In this document: piece after piece, positions 23,435 through 33,695 of the stretch | Layout: each line of letters begins with the position of its first letter | How positions within the stretch are numbered: position 1 is the stretch's first letter | DNA from: Vibrio ponticus | Lineage (GTDB): Bacteria > Pseudomonadota > Gammaproteobacteria > Enterobacterales > Vibrionaceae | Length of the DNA: 64,000 nucleotides | Assembly (NCBI RefSeq): GCF_009938225.1 | Contig: NZ_AP019657.1 | Coordinates: forward strand, 2,108,001-2,172,000 | Direction: 5' to 3' | Program-made: the position numbers and the translations under genes | Notes under the pieces: generated by a model | Database searches by the model: none | What the model was told of the DNA's origin: nothing | What the model saw: only the letters and a program-made list of their open reading frames with translations

Positions 23435-24555
23435 TGGACTTTGCCCACCCCACAGGCCAAAACCGATCGCTGTTTGAACGTTTTCACATCGATTTACCCC
23501 TATTACTAGGAATCCTAGTTTTAATGGGGTTTGGCTTAGTGGTGATGTACAGCGCAAGTGGGCAAAGCTTCGCTATGATGGATCGCCAAGCGATGCGCAT
23601 GGGACTCTCGCTTGGTGTCATGATCTTACTCGCGCAAATACCGCCAAGAACCTATGAATCGTTAGCGCCATTAATGTTTTTTGTTGGTGTGTTGCTGCTA
23701 CTTGGGGTGCTCTTTTTTGGTGAAGCATCTAAGGGGGCGCAGCGTTGGTTAAACCTCGGGTTTGTTCGTTTCCAACCATCAGAATTACTTAAGCTTGCCG
23801 TGCCATTAATGATTGCGCGCTATATCGGTCGAGGCTCTTTGCCTCCGACCTTTCAAACCATCGTTATGTCGCTTGTCATGGTCATGGTGCCAACCATATT
23901 AATTGCCAAACAACCCGACCTCGGCACCTCTATCCTAATTGCCGCATCGGGAATATTCGTGATTTTCCTGGCAGGCATTAGCTGGAAAATCATCACAGCA
24001 GCATTAATAACTCTGAGCGCATTTCTCCCAGTACTGTGGTTTTTCTTGATGCGCGAGTATCAAAAGGTACGAGTGCGTACACTGTTTAATCCAGAATCCG
24101 ATCCGCTTGGCGCGGGTTATCATATTATTCAAAGTAAAATCGCGATTGGCTCCGGTGGTGTCGGTGGTAAAGGTTGGCTCCAAGGCACTCAGTCGCAGTT
24201 GGAATTTCTTCCCGAACGCCACACTGACTTTATCTTTGCGGTTATCGCTGAAGAGTGGGGATTAATCGGAATTTTAATACTACTCTGCCTCTATCTGTTT
24301 ATAATTGGGCGGGGCTTAGTCCTCGCTAGCCGTGCCCAAAGTGCATTTGGTCGCATGATGGCAGGCAGTATTGTATTAAGTTTTTTTGTTTACGTATTTG
24401 TAAACATAGGTATGGTTAGTGGTATCCTCCCAGTGGTTGGTGTACCCCTACCATTAGTCAGTTACGGCGGTACCTCAATGGTTACCTTAATGGCCGGTTT
24501 TGGTATTTTAATGTCTATACACACACATAGAAAAGCGTTCTCGAAGGCAAACTAA
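23434..24555 (+). CDS. rodA: Rod-shape SEDS glycosyltransferase RodA
   Basis: Integral membrane peptidoglycan polymerase of the SEDS family working with PBP2. The 373 residues are hydrophobic with about ten membrane segments and include the SEDS signatures FQPSELLKL and [12 protein letters not shown]. Coupled to mrdA by a TAATG overlap and followed 3 bases later by rlpA. Confidence 0.97.
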   Translation: MDFAHPTGQNRSLFERFHIDLPLLLGILVLMGFGLVVMYSASGQSFAMMDRQAMRMGLSLGVMILLAQIPPRTYESLAPLMFFVGVLLLLGVLFFGEASKGAQRWLNLGFVRFQPSELLKLAVPLMIARYIGRGSLPPTFQTIVMSLVMVMVPTILIAKQPDLGTSILIAASGIFVIFLAGISWKIITAALITLSAFLPVLWFFLMREYQKVRVRTLFNPESDPLGAGYHIIQSKIAIGSGGVGGKGWLQGTQSQLEFLPERHTDFIFAVIAEEWGLIGILILLCLYLFIIGRGLVLASRAQSAFGRMMAGSIVLSFFVYVFVNIGMVSGILPVVGVPLPLVSYGGTSMVTLMAGFGILMSIHTHRKAFSKAN

Positions 24556-24558
24556 TTA

Positions 24559-25416
24559 ATGAATACAATCCATAAACTCGCAGCCCTAGCACTCATCAGT
24601 AGCGTTATGGTTGGTTGTTCCTCTTCGCCTTCAGAACCGGAGACAGCTCCTACGACTCCAACGGAACCAACAACGCCACCGCTTTCTGATTCTGATCGCT
24701 ACCAAGAAGAGCGTTACGAACTCAAAAATGATGTCGCACCCGAAAAACCGATGTCGGTGGAACATATTGAAGAAATTACACCGCAATATGAACCATACAG
24801 CCGAGGCGGTAATAGAAATTACACCGTTCGCGGCAAGAGCTACCAAGTGATTAAAGATCCGAAAGGCTTTAAAGAAAAAGGACAAGCGTCTTGGTATGGT
24901 AAAAAATTTCATGGTCACTTAACGTCTAACGGTGAAGTGTACGACATGTACTCTATGTCAGCGGCACATAAACAACTGCCGCTACCAAGCTATGTCAAAG
25001 TCACCAATACCGATAATGGCAAAAGTACTATTGTGCGTGTCAACGACCGAGGTCCATTTCATCCAGGACGAATTATCGACCTCAGCTATGCTGCGGCTAC
25101 CAAATTAGATGTGATTAAAACGGGTACTGCCAACGTCGAGATTGAAGTGATCACACCAGAAAAACCGAGTGCGGAGACTAAACAGCAAGACTTGCCTAAA
25201 TTCCAAATTCAAGTCGCTTCATCGCAACATAAAGATCGCGTGGAAACTTTAGCGCAAACTCTTGGTCAAAAGCTTTCAGTGGCGAGCTTTGTAAACTCAG
25301 ATAATGATATTCATCGAGTGATACTCGGCCCATTTGATGACTATACTCTGACGCAAAAGACGTTAGAGCAAGTTAAACTATTGGGCTATTCGAGCGCATT
25401 CGTCAGAAAAAATTAA
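24559..25416 (+). CDS. rlpA: Septal-ring lytic transglycosylase lipoprotein RlpA
   Basis: Outer-membrane lipoprotein that in some bacteria cleaves peptidoglycan lacking stem peptides. The 285-residue precursor has a lipobox ending at Cys20 (VMVGC), a Pro/Thr-rich linker, a double-psi beta-barrel domain (about 110-200, with GQASWYG and VRVNDRGPF including the catalytic Asp region), and a C-terminal SPOR domain (about 215-283) that targets septa. It is the last gene of the mrdA-rodA-rlpA unit; 89 bases separate it from dacA. Confidence 0.94.
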   Translation: MNTIHKLAALALISSVMVGCSSSPSEPETAPTTPTEPTTPPLSDSDRYQEERYELKNDVAPEKPMSVEHIEEITPQYEPYSRGGNRNYTVRGKSYQVIKDPKGFKEKGQASWYGKKFHGHLTSNGEVYDMYSMSAAHKQLPLPSYVKVTNTDNGKSTIVRVNDRGPFHPGRIIDLSYAAATKLDVIKTGTANVEIEVITPEKPSAETKQQDLPKFQIQVASSQHKDRVETLAQTLGQKLSVASFVNSDNDIHRVILGPFDDYTLTQKTLEQVKLLGYSSAFVRKN

Positions 25417-25505
25417 TTTCCTAACCATTCAGAGCCCTCTCTTGACTAGTTTGAGGCGGGGTTTCTGTTAAGATATGGCCAGTTCAAGATAAACCTGTAG
25501 TCAAT

Positions 25506-26684
25506 ATGAAAAAAACAACGTTACTTAAAACCGTTTTTGCGTCTTCTATTGCGCTTTCAACCACTTTCGCGTCACAAGTGATTGCATCTCCAGTAGTTGT
25601 GCCAGATCCACCGCAAATTGCCGCTAAAGGCTACGTGTTGATGGATTACCATTCAGGCAAAGTCCTTGCAGAGAAAGAGATGCATACTAAGCTATCTCCA
25701 GCAAGTTTAACCAAAATGATGACCAGCTACGTAATCGGTCAAGAACTTGCTCGCGGCAATATTTCTGAAAACGATGACGTAACGATCAGCCAAAATGCTT
25801 GGGCTAAAAACTTCCCAGACTCTTCGAAAATGTTTATCGAAGTGGGTACAACGGTAAAAGTGAAAGATCTTAACCGCGGCATCATCGTTCAATCGGGTAA
25901 CGATGCGTGTGTTGCAATGGCCGAGCATATCGCTGGCTCAGAAGATGCTTTCGTAGACCTAATGAATGCTTGGGCAAACACGCTGGGCATGAAAGATTCG
26001 CACTTTGCTAACGTGCACGGTCTAGATAACGATCAACTATACTCAACGCCTTACGATATGGCGTTACTTGGCAGTGCACTTATTCGTGACGTGCCAGATG
26101 AGTACCGCATCTACTCAGACAAAAAATTCACTTACAACGGTATCACTCAGTACAACCGTAACGGTCTATTGTGGGATAAAAGCATGAATGTGGACGGCAT
26201 CAAAACCGGTCACACCAGCAATGCAGGTTACAGCCTAGTAAGCTCAGCAACTGAAGGTAAAATGCGTTTAGTTGCGGTAGTAATGGGCACCAAAAATGCC
26301 AATGCTCGTAAATCAGAAAGTAAAAAGCTTCTGAGCTACGGCTTCCGCTTCTTTGAAACCGTCGCACCACATAAAGCGGGTGAAACGTTTGTTGAAGAAA
26401 AAGTGTGGATGGGTGACAAAGACATGGTTGCACTTGGTTTAGACCAAGACACTTACGTGACACTGCCGCGCGGTCAAGCGAAAAACCTAAAAGCAAGCTT
26501 CGTACTTGAAAAAGAACTTGAAGCCCCAATTAGTAAAGGTGACGTAGTTGGTACGCTATACTACCAACTAGATGGTGAAGATATTGCGCAATACCCTCTT
26601 CTTGCTCTTGAAGATGTTCAAGAGGGTAGCCTATTTAGTCGCCTTTGGGATTACATTGTAATGCTGGTTAAAAGCTTCTTCTAA
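25506..26684 (+). CDS. dacA: D-alanyl-D-alanine carboxypeptidase DacA (PBP5/6 type)
   Basis: Trims the terminal D-Ala from peptidoglycan stem peptides. The 392 residues include a signal peptide (about 1-27), SxxK motif SLTK with Ser67 and Lys70, SGN at 130-132 and KTG at 233-235, then the PBP5 C-terminal beta domain and an amphipathic membrane-anchoring helix at the extreme C-terminus (SRLWDYIVMLVKSFF). Followed by a terminator. Confidence 0.96.
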   Translation: MKKTTLLKTVFASSIALSTTFASQVIASPVVVPDPPQIAAKGYVLMDYHSGKVLAEKEMHTKLSPASLTKMMTSYVIGQELARGNISENDDVTISQNAWAKNFPDSSKMFIEVGTTVKVKDLNRGIIVQSGNDACVAMAEHIAGSEDAFVDLMNAWANTLGMKDSHFANVHGLDNDQLYSTPYDMALLGSALIRDVPDEYRIYSDKKFTYNGITQYNRNGLLWDKSMNVDGIKTGHTSNAGYSLVSSATEGKMRLVAVVMGTKNANARKSESKKLLSYGFRFFETVAPHKAGETFVEEKVWMGDKDMVALGLDQDTYVTLPRGQAKNLKASFVLEKELEAPISKGDVVGTLYYQLDGEDIAQYPLLALEDVQEGSLFSRLWDYIVMLVKSFF

Positions 26685-26706
26685 TCTCGGCACTAAATAA
26701 CATCTT

Positions 26707-26728
26707 AAAGCCGCCACTGGGCGGCTTT
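26707..26728 (+). terminator. Terminator of dacA
   Basis: Stem AAAGCCGCC-ACTG-GGCGGCTTT followed by TGTTTT. Confidence 0.88.
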
Positions 26729-26826
26729 TGTTTTATAACCGTATAAACGGTAATCTTGAGATTAAACCTGATTGGCAGTAAGATTCCGCGCTGCTTAGAT
26801 CAATATTCCAACTTGGAGTTTTTAAC

Positions 26827-27105
26827 ATGTTGACTATCAACTCAGACGCAAAACTGAAAGACCTGCTTGAGTTCCCTTGTAAGTTTACCTACAAGGTAAT
26901 GGGCTATGCTAAGCCTGAACTACCAGAAAAGGTTCTTGAAGTGATTCAACGCCATGCTCCAGGTGACTACAGTCCAACGGTGAAACCAAGCTCAAAAGGT
27001 AACTACCACGCGGTATCTGTTACTATTAAAGCGACTTCAATCGAACAGGTTGAAACACTTTACAAAGAGCTAGGTGAAATCGACATCGTACGCATGGTTC
27101 TATAA
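26827..27105 (+). CDS. ybeD: DUF493 family protein YbeD
   Basis: Small cytosolic protein (92 residues) with an ACT-like fold in its family; function not established. The start of the fold ([14 protein letters not shown]) and the length match YbeD. It sits between dacA and lipB, its conserved location, and is often suggested to be linked to lipoate metabolism, which is context only. Confidence 0.9.
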   Translation: MLTINSDAKLKDLLEFPCKFTYKVMGYAKPELPEKVLEVIQRHAPGDYSPTVKPSSKGNYHAVSVTIKATSIEQVETLYKELGEIDIVRMVL

Positions 27106-27133
27106 CTTTATTTGAAAAAATAAATTATTTTTG

Positions 27134-27153
27134 AAAGCAGCTCCGGCTGCTTT
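27134..27153 (+). terminator. Terminator of ybeD
   Basis: Stem AAAGCAGC-TCCG-GCTGCTTT followed by TTTG. Confidence 0.88.
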
Positions 27154-27268
27154 TTTGTTATTTATCAAAAAGATACTAATTCAATACATTTACTAGGGTT
27201 AAGAATGTGTTATCAACATATAGTTCAAAGTGTCAAAGAGGTTTATAATCAACGCTCTTAATTGATGA

Positions 27269-27940
27269 ATGATGGACTCAGGAATGCAACAAACTCTGGT
27301 TGTGAAGCATCTTGGCAAACAGGATTACGAGCCAATTTGGCGCGCAATGCACAATTTTACCGATACTCGCGATGATGAAACACGTGATGAAATTTGGTTT
27401 GTTGAGCACAACCCTGTCTTTACCCAAGGTCAAGCAGGCAAAGCAGAGCACTTGTTAAACACAGGTGATATACCAGTCGTACAAAGTGATCGCGGTGGTC
27501 AAGTCACCTACCACGGTCCCGGACAACTGGTGGTTTACTTCCTGATCAATCTGCGTAGGAAAAACATTGGTGTGCGAGATCTCGTTACACACATTGAAAA
27601 CCTCGTGATCAATACACTGAAAGCATACAATATCGATTCAGCGGCTCGACCAGATGCACCCGGCGTGTATGTAGATAATAAAAAAATCTGCTCACTCGGT
27701 CTGCGTATTCGTAGAGGCTGTTCGTTCCATGGCTTGGCGCTCAACATTAACATGGACATGACCCCGTTCTTGCGCATTAACCCATGTGGTTACGCAGGTA
27801 TGGAGATGGTTCAAGTTAGCCAACTTGGTGGACCGGATAACGTCGATAATGTGGCAGAGCAATTATTGAAAGAACTCGTGACTCTGTTGGATTACCAACA
27901 GATTGAAGTCAGCACAGAAGTCCCAAACGATAAGAAATAG
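27269..27940 (+). CDS. lipB: Octanoyltransferase LipB
   Basis: Transfers octanoate from acyl carrier protein to lipoyl domains, the first step of de novo lipoylation. The 223 residues contain the family motifs [13 protein letters not shown] and [10 protein letters not shown], whose Cys is the catalytic thiol. The start is uncertain: the ATG at 27284 (MQQTLVV) would give a length closer to E. coli LipB, and neither start has a good Shine-Dalgarno. A TATAAT box lies at 27244-27249. lipA begins 4 bases after the stop. Confidence 0.94.
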   Translation: MMDSGMQQTLVVKHLGKQDYEPIWRAMHNFTDTRDDETRDEIWFVEHNPVFTQGQAGKAEHLLNTGDIPVVQSDRGGQVTYHGPGQLVVYFLINLRRKNIGVRDLVTHIENLVINTLKAYNIDSAARPDAPGVYVDNKKICSLGLRIRRGCSFHGLALNINMDMTPFLRINPCGYAGMEMVQVSQLGGPDNVDNVAEQLLKELVTLLDYQQIEVSTEVPNDKK

Positions 27941-27944
27941 AAGC

Positions 27945-28910
27945 ATGAGTAAACCAATCCAAATGGAAAAAGGCATCAAATACCGTGATGCTGACAAGAT
28001 GGCACTGATTCCTGTTAAGAACATGCCAGTTGAGCAGAAAGAAGTACTGCGCAAGCCTGACTGGATGAAGATCAAGCTGCCTGCAGATAGCCAACGTATT
28101 CAAGATATCAAGTCTGCAATGCGTAAAAACAACCTGCACTCAGTTTGTGAGGAAGCCTCATGCCCGAACTTGGCAGAGTGTTTTAACCACGGTACAGCGA
28201 CCTTCATGATCCTAGGCGCAATTTGTACTCGTCGTTGTCCATTCTGTGACGTTGCCCACGGTCGTCCACTGACACCAGAAGCTGATGAGCCACAAAAACT
28301 GGCTCAAACCATCAAAGACATGAAGCTAAAGTATGTGGTGATTACTTCCGTTGACCGTGATGATCTACGTGACGGTGGTGCTCAGCACTTTGCAGATTGT
28401 AACCGTGAAATCCGTGCTCTTAGCCCGAACATTAAGATTGAAACTCTTGTTCCTGACTTCCGTGGTCGTATGGACGTGGCGCTGGATCTGATGAAAGATA
28501 ACCCGCCAGATGTGTTTAACCACAACCTTGAAACGGCACCACGCCTGTACCGTAAAGCTCGCCCAGGAGCAAACTACAAATGGTCTCTAGAGCTGCTGAA
28601 AAAATTCAAAGAGCAACACCCAGAGATCCCAACTAAGTCAGGTTTGATGATGGGCTTAGGTGAAACCAAAGAAGAGATCATCGAAGTACTTAAAGACCTA
28701 CGTGCACACGGTGTGACTATGCTAACCCTTGGTCAATACCTCGCGCCTAGCCGTCACCACCTACCAGTTGAGCGTTATGTTCCGCCATCTGAGTTTGATG
28801 AGCTCAAAGAGATTGCCTTAGAACTCGGCTTTACTCATGCTGCTTGTGGTCCATTCGTGCGTTCTTCTTACCATGCAGATATGCAAGCTCAAGGTATTGA
28901 AGTTAAATAA
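27945..28910 (+). CDS. lipA: Lipoyl synthase LipA
   Basis: Radical SAM enzyme inserting two sulfurs into octanoyl domains. From the ATG at 27945 the protein has 321 residues, exactly the E. coli length; an upstream in-frame TTG at 27903 inside lipB is rejected. The auxiliary cluster cysteines C68, C73, C79 and the radical SAM cysteines C94, C98, C101 are all present. Together with lipB it forms the lipoate operon, ended by a terminator. Confidence 0.97.
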   Translation: MSKPIQMEKGIKYRDADKMALIPVKNMPVEQKEVLRKPDWMKIKLPADSQRIQDIKSAMRKNNLHSVCEEASCPNLAECFNHGTATFMILGAICTRRCPFCDVAHGRPLTPEADEPQKLAQTIKDMKLKYVVITSVDRDDLRDGGAQHFADCNREIRALSPNIKIETLVPDFRGRMDVALDLMKDNPPDVFNHNLETAPRLYRKARPGANYKWSLELLKKFKEQHPEIPTKSGLMMGLGETKEEIIEVLKDLRAHGVTMLTLGQYLAPSRHHLPVERYVPPSEFDELKEIALELGFTHAACGPFVRSSYHADMQAQGIEVK

Positions 28911-28928
28911 CTCGCCAACACTTCTTTC

Positions 28929-28953
28929 AAAGACCAGTTTTTAACTGGTCTTT
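28929..28953 (+). terminator. Terminator of lipBA
   Basis: Stem AAAGACCAGTT / AACTGGTCTTT with a 3-base loop and following T-run. Confidence 0.9.
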
Positions 28954-29076
28954 TTTATTTATGGCAAAAACCTATTTCACTTGCAGCAGCCAATATGCAC
29001 TTCTAGGCTTATAAGGTAGCACTAATTAAGCTGGTCGCCGATTAACGCTGCAGATAACAATAAATAGGATATAGCC

Positions 29077-29403
29077 ATGGATAAACTCCTTTTACTTACG
29101 GTATGCAGTAGCACGCTATTGCTTGGTTGTAGCAGCCAAACTCAACAAGATCATTTTCGTGAAGCTTCTTTCGAGCTGTGCAATACCGAAGTTGATATCT
29201 ATTCCGTTAGCGATGATGGTCGAGTAAGAATTCTCTGCTCTGATGGCTCTAAATTCGCACTTACTCGCGAAGATACCTTAGAGACCATGCGTGATATCAA
29301 CATCGATTATTGCGACGGTGAAGGACTAGGAAAATTCAGTGAAAGCTCACGTTACTACTCATTCAAGTGCAAATCCGGCACGCTGCTGAGTATTTCGAAG
29401 TGA
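29077..29403 (+). CDS. Small predicted lipoprotein of unknown function
   Basis: I do not recognise this family. The 108-residue precursor has a lipoprotein signal with lipobox LLLGC (lipidated Cys18). The mature part is small and contains four further cysteines (C35, C54, C79, C98), enough for two disulfide bonds in the periplasm. AGGATAT lies upstream of the ATG. It stands alone between the lipBA terminator and a GGGATGC array that begins 6 bases after its stop codon. Possibly an envelope accessory protein; the function is unknown. Confidence 0.7.
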   Translation: MDKLLLLTVCSSTLLLGCSSQTQQDHFREASFELCNTEVDIYSVSDDGRVRILCSDGSKFALTREDTLETMRDINIDYCDGEGLGKFSESSRYYSFKCKSGTLLSISK

Positions 29404-29407
29404 GAAA

Positions 29408-29468
<61 letters not shown>

Positions 29469-29548
29469 AAATTCTGGATACACCATTTGACTAATTCAAA
29501 CCATTTTTCGCAGCATTTCGCTTCCAGTTTAGGACAATAGGCAACAAA

Positions 29549-29570
29549 AAAGAGCCCTGCTGGACTCTTT
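29549..29570 (-). terminator. Terminator of glyA
   Basis: Minus-strand stem AAAGAGTCC / GGGCTCTTT with one mismatch and a following T-run, 110 bases past the glyA stop, beyond the palindrome at 29590-29672. Confidence 0.7.
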
Positions 29571-29589
29571 CTAAATTATCAATTTCAAA

Positions 29590-29672
29590 CTAAATCGCCT
29601 CTAGTTCAAGCAAAAGGCGCACAGTTTACGTAAGTAAATGAGCACCTTTGACACCGAAATAGAGTGATTTAG
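29590..29672. repeat. 83-base imperfect palindrome downstream of glyA
   Basis: Outer arms CTAAATC / GATTTAG, then CCTCTA / TAGAG, an inner AAGGCGC / GCACCTT and a central TTTACGTAAGTAAA. It folds as one long hairpin. Looks like an interspersed repeat unit of the kind common between Vibrio genes (recollection, not checked). Confidence 0.7.
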
Positions 29673-29679
29673 GCAGAAA

Positions 29680-30930
29680 TTATGCGTAAACCGGTAGACG
29701 CTTACAGATCTCGAGAACTTTCGCTTTCGTTGCTTCGATAACATCTTGGTTCTCAAGGTTATCAAGCACGTCACACATCCAGTTTGCTAGATCTTTTGAA
29801 TCTTCGGCTGTGAAACCACGGCGCGTGATTGCTGGTGTACCGACACGGATGCCTGATGTTACGAATGGGCTACGTGGATCGTTTGGTACTGAGTTTTTGT
29901 TTACTGTGATGTTTGCTGCACCTAGTGCTGCGTCTGCATCTTTACCTGTGATGTCTTTGTCGATTAAATCAACTAGGAACAGGTGGTTTTCAGTGCCGTT
30001 TGATACGATTTTGTAACCACGCTCTTGGAATTGAGCAACCATTGCTTTTGCGTTTTCTACAACGCGCGCTTGGTATGCTTTGAACTCAGGTTCCATTGCT
30101 TCTTTGAACGCGACCGCTTTACCTGCGATTACGTGCATTAGCGGACCACCTTGACCACCTGGGAAGACAGCTGAATTCAGCTTCTTGTACATGTCTTCAC
30201 CTGCATTTGACAGGATTAGACCGCCACGAGGACCTGCTAGAGTTTTGTGCGTCGTTGTTGTCACTACGTGTGCGTGCGGCACTGGCGTTGGGTATACACC
30301 TGCTGCAATTAGACCTGCTACGTGAGCCATGTCTACGAATAGGTACGCGTCAACTTTGTCTGCGATTTCACGCATGCGTTTCCAGTCTACGATTTGTGAG
30401 TAAGCCGAGAAACCACCGATGATCATCTTTGGCTTGTGCTCAACTGCCAACGCTTCCATTTCGTCGTAGTTGATTTGACCTGCTTCATCGATACCGTAAG
30501 GAATAACATTGTAGTGCTTACCTGAGAAGTTTACTGGTGAACCGTGAGTTAGGTGACCACCGTGCGCTAGGCTCATACCTAGTACTGTGTCGCCTGGGTT
30601 CAATAGCGCCATGTAAACTGCACTGTTTGCTTGAGAGCCTGAGTGTGGTTGAACGTTCGCGTACTCACAGCCAAATAGCTGACAAGCACGGTCAATTGCT
30701 AGCGCTTCTGCTTTATCAACGTACTCACAACCACCGTAGTAGCGTTTACCTGGGTAACCTTCAGCGTATTTGTTTGTTAGCTGAGAACCTTGCGCTTCCA
30801 TTACACGTGGGCTGGTGTAGTTTTCTGAAGCGATTAGTTCGATGTGTTCTTCCTGGCGAAGAGTTTCCTCTTGGATAGCTGCGAACAATTCCGCATCGTA
30901 ATCTGCGATGTTCATATCACGCTTAAGCAT
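29680..30930 (-). CDS. glyA: Serine hydroxymethyltransferase
   Basis: PLP enzyme interconverting serine and glycine with tetrahydrofolate, the main source of one-carbon units. The 416 residues match the family; PLP Lys229 lies in the motif [20 protein letters not shown] precedes the ATG. Regulation by PurR is likely because a near-perfect PurR box lies 59 bases upstream of the start codon. Confidence 0.97.
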   Translation of the reverse strand: MLKRDMNIADYDAELFAAIQEETLRQEEHIELIASENYTSPRVMEAQGSQLTNKYAEGYPGKRYYGGCEYVDKAEALAIDRACQLFGCEYANVQPHSGSQANSAVYMALLNPGDTVLGMSLAHGGHLTHGSPVNFSGKHYNVIPYGIDEAGQINYDEMEALAVEHKPKMIIGGFSAYSQIVDWKRMREIADKVDAYLFVDMAHVAGLIAAGVYPTPVPHAHVVTTTTHKTLAGPRGGLILSNAGEDMYKKLNSAVFPGGQGGPLMHVIAGKAVAFKEAMEPEFKAYQARVVENAKAMVAQFQERGYKIVSNGTENHLFLVDLIDKDITGKDADAALGAANITVNKNSVPNDPRSPFVTSGIRVGTPAITRRGFTAEDSKDLANWMCDVLDNLENQDVIEATKAKVLEICKRLPVYA

Positions 30931-30988
30931 CTGTATCTCCTGACTCAGATTTAGACTGAAAGTTGCAAAAAACTGGTTAACGACTCCG

Positions 30989-31004
30989 ACGCAAACGTTT
31001 TCGT
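30989..31004. promoter_or_regulatory. PurR operator upstream of glyA
   Basis: ACGCAAACGTTTTCGT matches the established PurR consensus (ACGCAAACGTTTNCNT) and is nearly symmetric. In E. coli glyA is a PurR target, so the assignment is coherent. Confidence 0.85.
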
Positions 31005-31263
31005 CACCCTATTGGCGCGCATTTTAACTAATTTGATCTAGGTCATAAAGAGAAAATTTGAATTTTCTCATGCAGTTTTTTCATACTGTTGTTCAAGGTT
31101 TATCATGTTAACTGGACAATAGTGTGACAATTATCACAAATATCTTTACACCTTGTAAAACGACAATTACATAGATTTACCCTAAATTTCGAAATCAAGC
31201 TACCGAAAAGCCAATCTTTTGATTACTATGCTCGGCTTTCGTTCACCTGATAAATGATCTTCG
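31005..31263. promoter_or_regulatory. glyA/YitT divergent region with CRP-type site
   Basis: Non-coding, AT-rich. TGTGACAATTATCACA at 31123-31138 has both perfect CRP half-sites with a 6-base spacer. It is 126 bases upstream of the YitT-family gene and 193 from glyA. No other site stands out. Confidence 0.6.
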
Positions 31264-31863
31264 ATGGCAAAACATACTCGTAAAGAAGACTGGATCGCGA
31301 TCCTGACAGGCACCTTAGTGGTAGCGCAAGGTATTTTCTTTCTCCAAGCTTCACACTTACTGACGGGTGGCACTACTGGATTAGCTCTATTACTGAGCCA
31401 AGTCGCGCCATGGTCATTTGGTACTCTCTACTTTTTAGCAAACTGTCCATTCTACCTGTTAGCGTGGAAACGTTTTGGGACTAAGTTTGCATTTAATAGT
31501 GCGATTTCAGGCGCTTTAGTTTCAGTTTTTGCCGATCACCTCCATCTAGTCATCAGCGTAGATAAGGTTAACCCTATCTATTGTGCGGTTGCCGGCGGTT
31601 TGTTGATGGGCTTGGGGATGCTGATCCTATTCCGCCATCGCTCAAGTCTGGGAGGCTTCAATGTTCTGTGCCTCTATATCCAAGACAAATTTGGTATCTC
31701 GGTTGGCAAAACTCAGATGGTGATCGACTTAAGTATCTTAGTGACTTCGTACTTCTTTGTTGACCCTATGACCTTGCTTTACTCCGTGATTGGTGTCATC
31801 GCGTTAAACCTAGTACTTGGGATGAACCACAAACCGCACCGCTACATTGTTAAATACAGCTAA
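31264..31863 (+). CDS. YitT family membrane protein
   Basis: The 199 residues form about five to six membrane helices with the GGTTGLALLL motif near the N-terminus, typical of YitT/DUF161 proteins. The substrate or role is unknown; some family members have been linked to transport. It is monocistronic, divergent from glyA, and a CRP-type palindrome lies in its upstream region, so carbon-state control is possible. A shared terminator separates it from treC. Confidence 0.85.
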   Translation: MAKHTRKEDWIAILTGTLVVAQGIFFLQASHLLTGGTTGLALLLSQVAPWSFGTLYFLANCPFYLLAWKRFGTKFAFNSAISGALVSVFADHLHLVISVDKVNPIYCAVAGGLLMGLGMLILFRHRSSLGGFNVLCLYIQDKFGISVGKTQMVIDLSILVTSYFFVDPMTLLYSVIGVIALNLVLGMNHKPHRYIVKYS

Positions 31864-31874
31864 GATTGAAAAAT

Positions 31875-31903
31875 GAAGGCTTTGGTCAATAACCAAAGCC
31901 TTC
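31875..31903. terminator. Terminator between the YitT gene and convergent treC
   Basis: Stem GAAGGCTTTGGT / ACCAAAGCCTTC with a 5-base loop. Confidence 0.8.
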
Positions 31904-31932
31904 TTTATATCTCTCAGATAACAAGTGGGGGG

Positions 31933-33618
31933 TTATTTATCAATAAGAATAATACGGGTCTCGTAAGGGCGCAGTTCAATGATGTTGCCTGATTGCAGCA
32001 TTGGCTGCTGTGGGTAGTTAGTGAGTAAGCACTCCGCTTTCTCTAACTCAATCTCATCAGGCAACTGACACTGCGTTGGCTCAGCGTAGTAGTTACTGAT
32101 TGATAACAGTTGCTGAGCCTCTGTTTCACGCACATAGACATAACAACGCGTATCTAAAGGTAACAAGTCACAAAAACTACCTTGCGTGATCACTGGATAT
32201 TGCTTACGCAATTCAATCAGCTGTTTATAGAAATAAAATACCGAGTTAGTGTCTGCTAACGCTGCTTGTGCATTAATGTGTGAGTAGTTACTTGCTACTT
32301 CAAGCCAAGGTGTACCTTGAGTAAACCCGGCATGTGCGGAACTGTCCCACTGCATTGGCGCACGAGAGTTATCGCGTGATTTTTGCGCAAGAATCGCCAT
32401 CATTTCACCGTGGCTAATCCCCTGCTGCTCAACCATAATCTGGTACATATTAGTGCTCTCAACATCACGATACTGAGTGATGTCTTGATAACCTGGGTTG
32501 GTCATCCCCAGTTCTTCACCTTGATAGATATATGGCGTTCCTTGCATCATATGCAGCGAAGCGGCGAGCATTTTTGCCGATTCGACACGATAGTTTTGGT
32601 CATCGCCCAGTCGGCTGACAATACGCGGCTGATCATGGTTACACCAAAACAGCGCACCCCAACCATTATTACTTAATCCGGTCTGCCAATGGTTAAAGAT
32701 CTGCTTAAGCTGGATAAAATCAAACGGCGCCTTAGTCCACTTTTCCCCTTGAGGATAATCCACTTTCAAATGATGGAAATTAAACACCATCGACAACTCT
32801 TTACCATCGAGGGATGAATATTGCTGACAATGCTCAAGCGTTGTCGAAGACATCTCGCCAACGGTTACGCTGCCGTATTTCTGAAACACCGCTTGGCTGA
32901 TCTCTTGCAGATATTCATGGACTCGTGGACCATCGGTATAAAAGCGACGACCATCGCCCACGTCATCATTAGGAAAATCTTGTTGCTTGGAAATCAGATT
33001 GATGACATCCAAACGGAAACCATCGACGCCTTTCTCGGCCCAAAAACTAATGATGTTCTTCACTTCTTGGCGAACCTGAGGGTTCTCCCAATTAAGGTCC
33101 GCTTGCTCGGTGGCGAAAAGATGCAAATAGTATTGGTTGGTCTTTGAATCTAACGCCCAAGCGCTGCCACCGAACTTCGATTGCCAGTTGTTTGGTACAT
33201 CGCCATTTACGGGATCTTTCCAAATGTAATAGTCGCGATATGGACTCTGCTTGTCACCAAGGGCAGATTGGAACCATTGATGGGCAGTTGATGTGTGGTT
33301 AACCACAATATCCATAATAATTCGGATACCGCGTTGATGCGCTTGATCAAGCAGTGCGTCAAAATCGTCCATATCACCAAACTGCGGGTTAATCGCATAG
33401 TAGTCTGAGATGTCGTAGCCATTATCGACCATCGGCGATTGATAAACTGGCGTTAGCCAAATGGCATCGATACCCAATTGCTTTAGGTAATCCAGCTTGG
33501 AAATAATCCCGCGAATATCGCCCGTTCCTTTATCTCCTGAGTCACAAAAGCTTTTGGGATAGATTTGATAAATGGTGGCACTCTTCCACCAATCTTGCTG
33601 TGGATTGATATTTGTCAT
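31933..33618 (-). CDS. treC: Alpha,alpha-phosphotrehalase TreC
   Basis: Cytosolic GH13 enzyme hydrolysing trehalose-6-phosphate to glucose and glucose-6-phosphate. From the ATG at 33618 it has 561 residues; a GTG four codons upstream is an alternative. The GH13 motifs are visible: DIVVNHTS, the nucleophile region GFRLDVIN and the acid Glu in VGEMSS. It follows treB, with a hairpin in the 77-base gap that may reduce its expression relative to treB. Confidence 0.95.
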   Translation of the reverse strand: MTNINPQQDWWKSATIYQIYPKSFCDSGDKGTGDIRGIISKLDYLKQLGIDAIWLTPVYQSPMVDNGYDISDYYAINPQFGDMDDFDALLDQAHQRGIRIIMDIVVNHTSTAHQWFQSALGDKQSPYRDYYIWKDPVNGDVPNNWQSKFGGSAWALDSKTNQYYLHLFATEQADLNWENPQVRQEVKNIISFWAEKGVDGFRLDVINLISKQQDFPNDDVGDGRRFYTDGPRVHEYLQEISQAVFQKYGSVTVGEMSSTTLEHCQQYSSLDGKELSMVFNFHHLKVDYPQGEKWTKAPFDFIQLKQIFNHWQTGLSNNGWGALFWCNHDQPRIVSRLGDDQNYRVESAKMLAASLHMMQGTPYIYQGEELGMTNPGYQDITQYRDVESTNMYQIMVEQQGISHGEMMAILAQKSRDNSRAPMQWDSSAHAGFTQGTPWLEVASNYSHINAQAALADTNSVFYFYKQLIELRKQYPVITQGSFCDLLPLDTRCYVYVRETEAQQLLSISNYYAEPTQCQLPDEIELEKAECLLTNYPQQPMLQSGNIIELRPYETRIILIDK

Positions 33619-33664
33619 AACGGTTTTCACTTACCAGTTTGAGCGAGATTTCGACTCAAGAAAA

Positions 33665-33687
33665 CCCACGACAAAAGCTGCCGTGGG
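33665..33687 (-). terminator. Hairpin between treB and treC
   Basis: CCCACG / CGTGGG stem followed on the minus strand by TTTTCTT; reads as an intercistronic attenuator rather than a full terminator since treC depends on treB transcription. Confidence 0.5.
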
Positions 33688-33695
33688 ACAAAAAA

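Noticed and set aside
27903..27944. Upstream TTG start for lipA inside lipB
   Set aside because: The ATG at 27945 gives the exact family length and the extra residues are unlike LipA.
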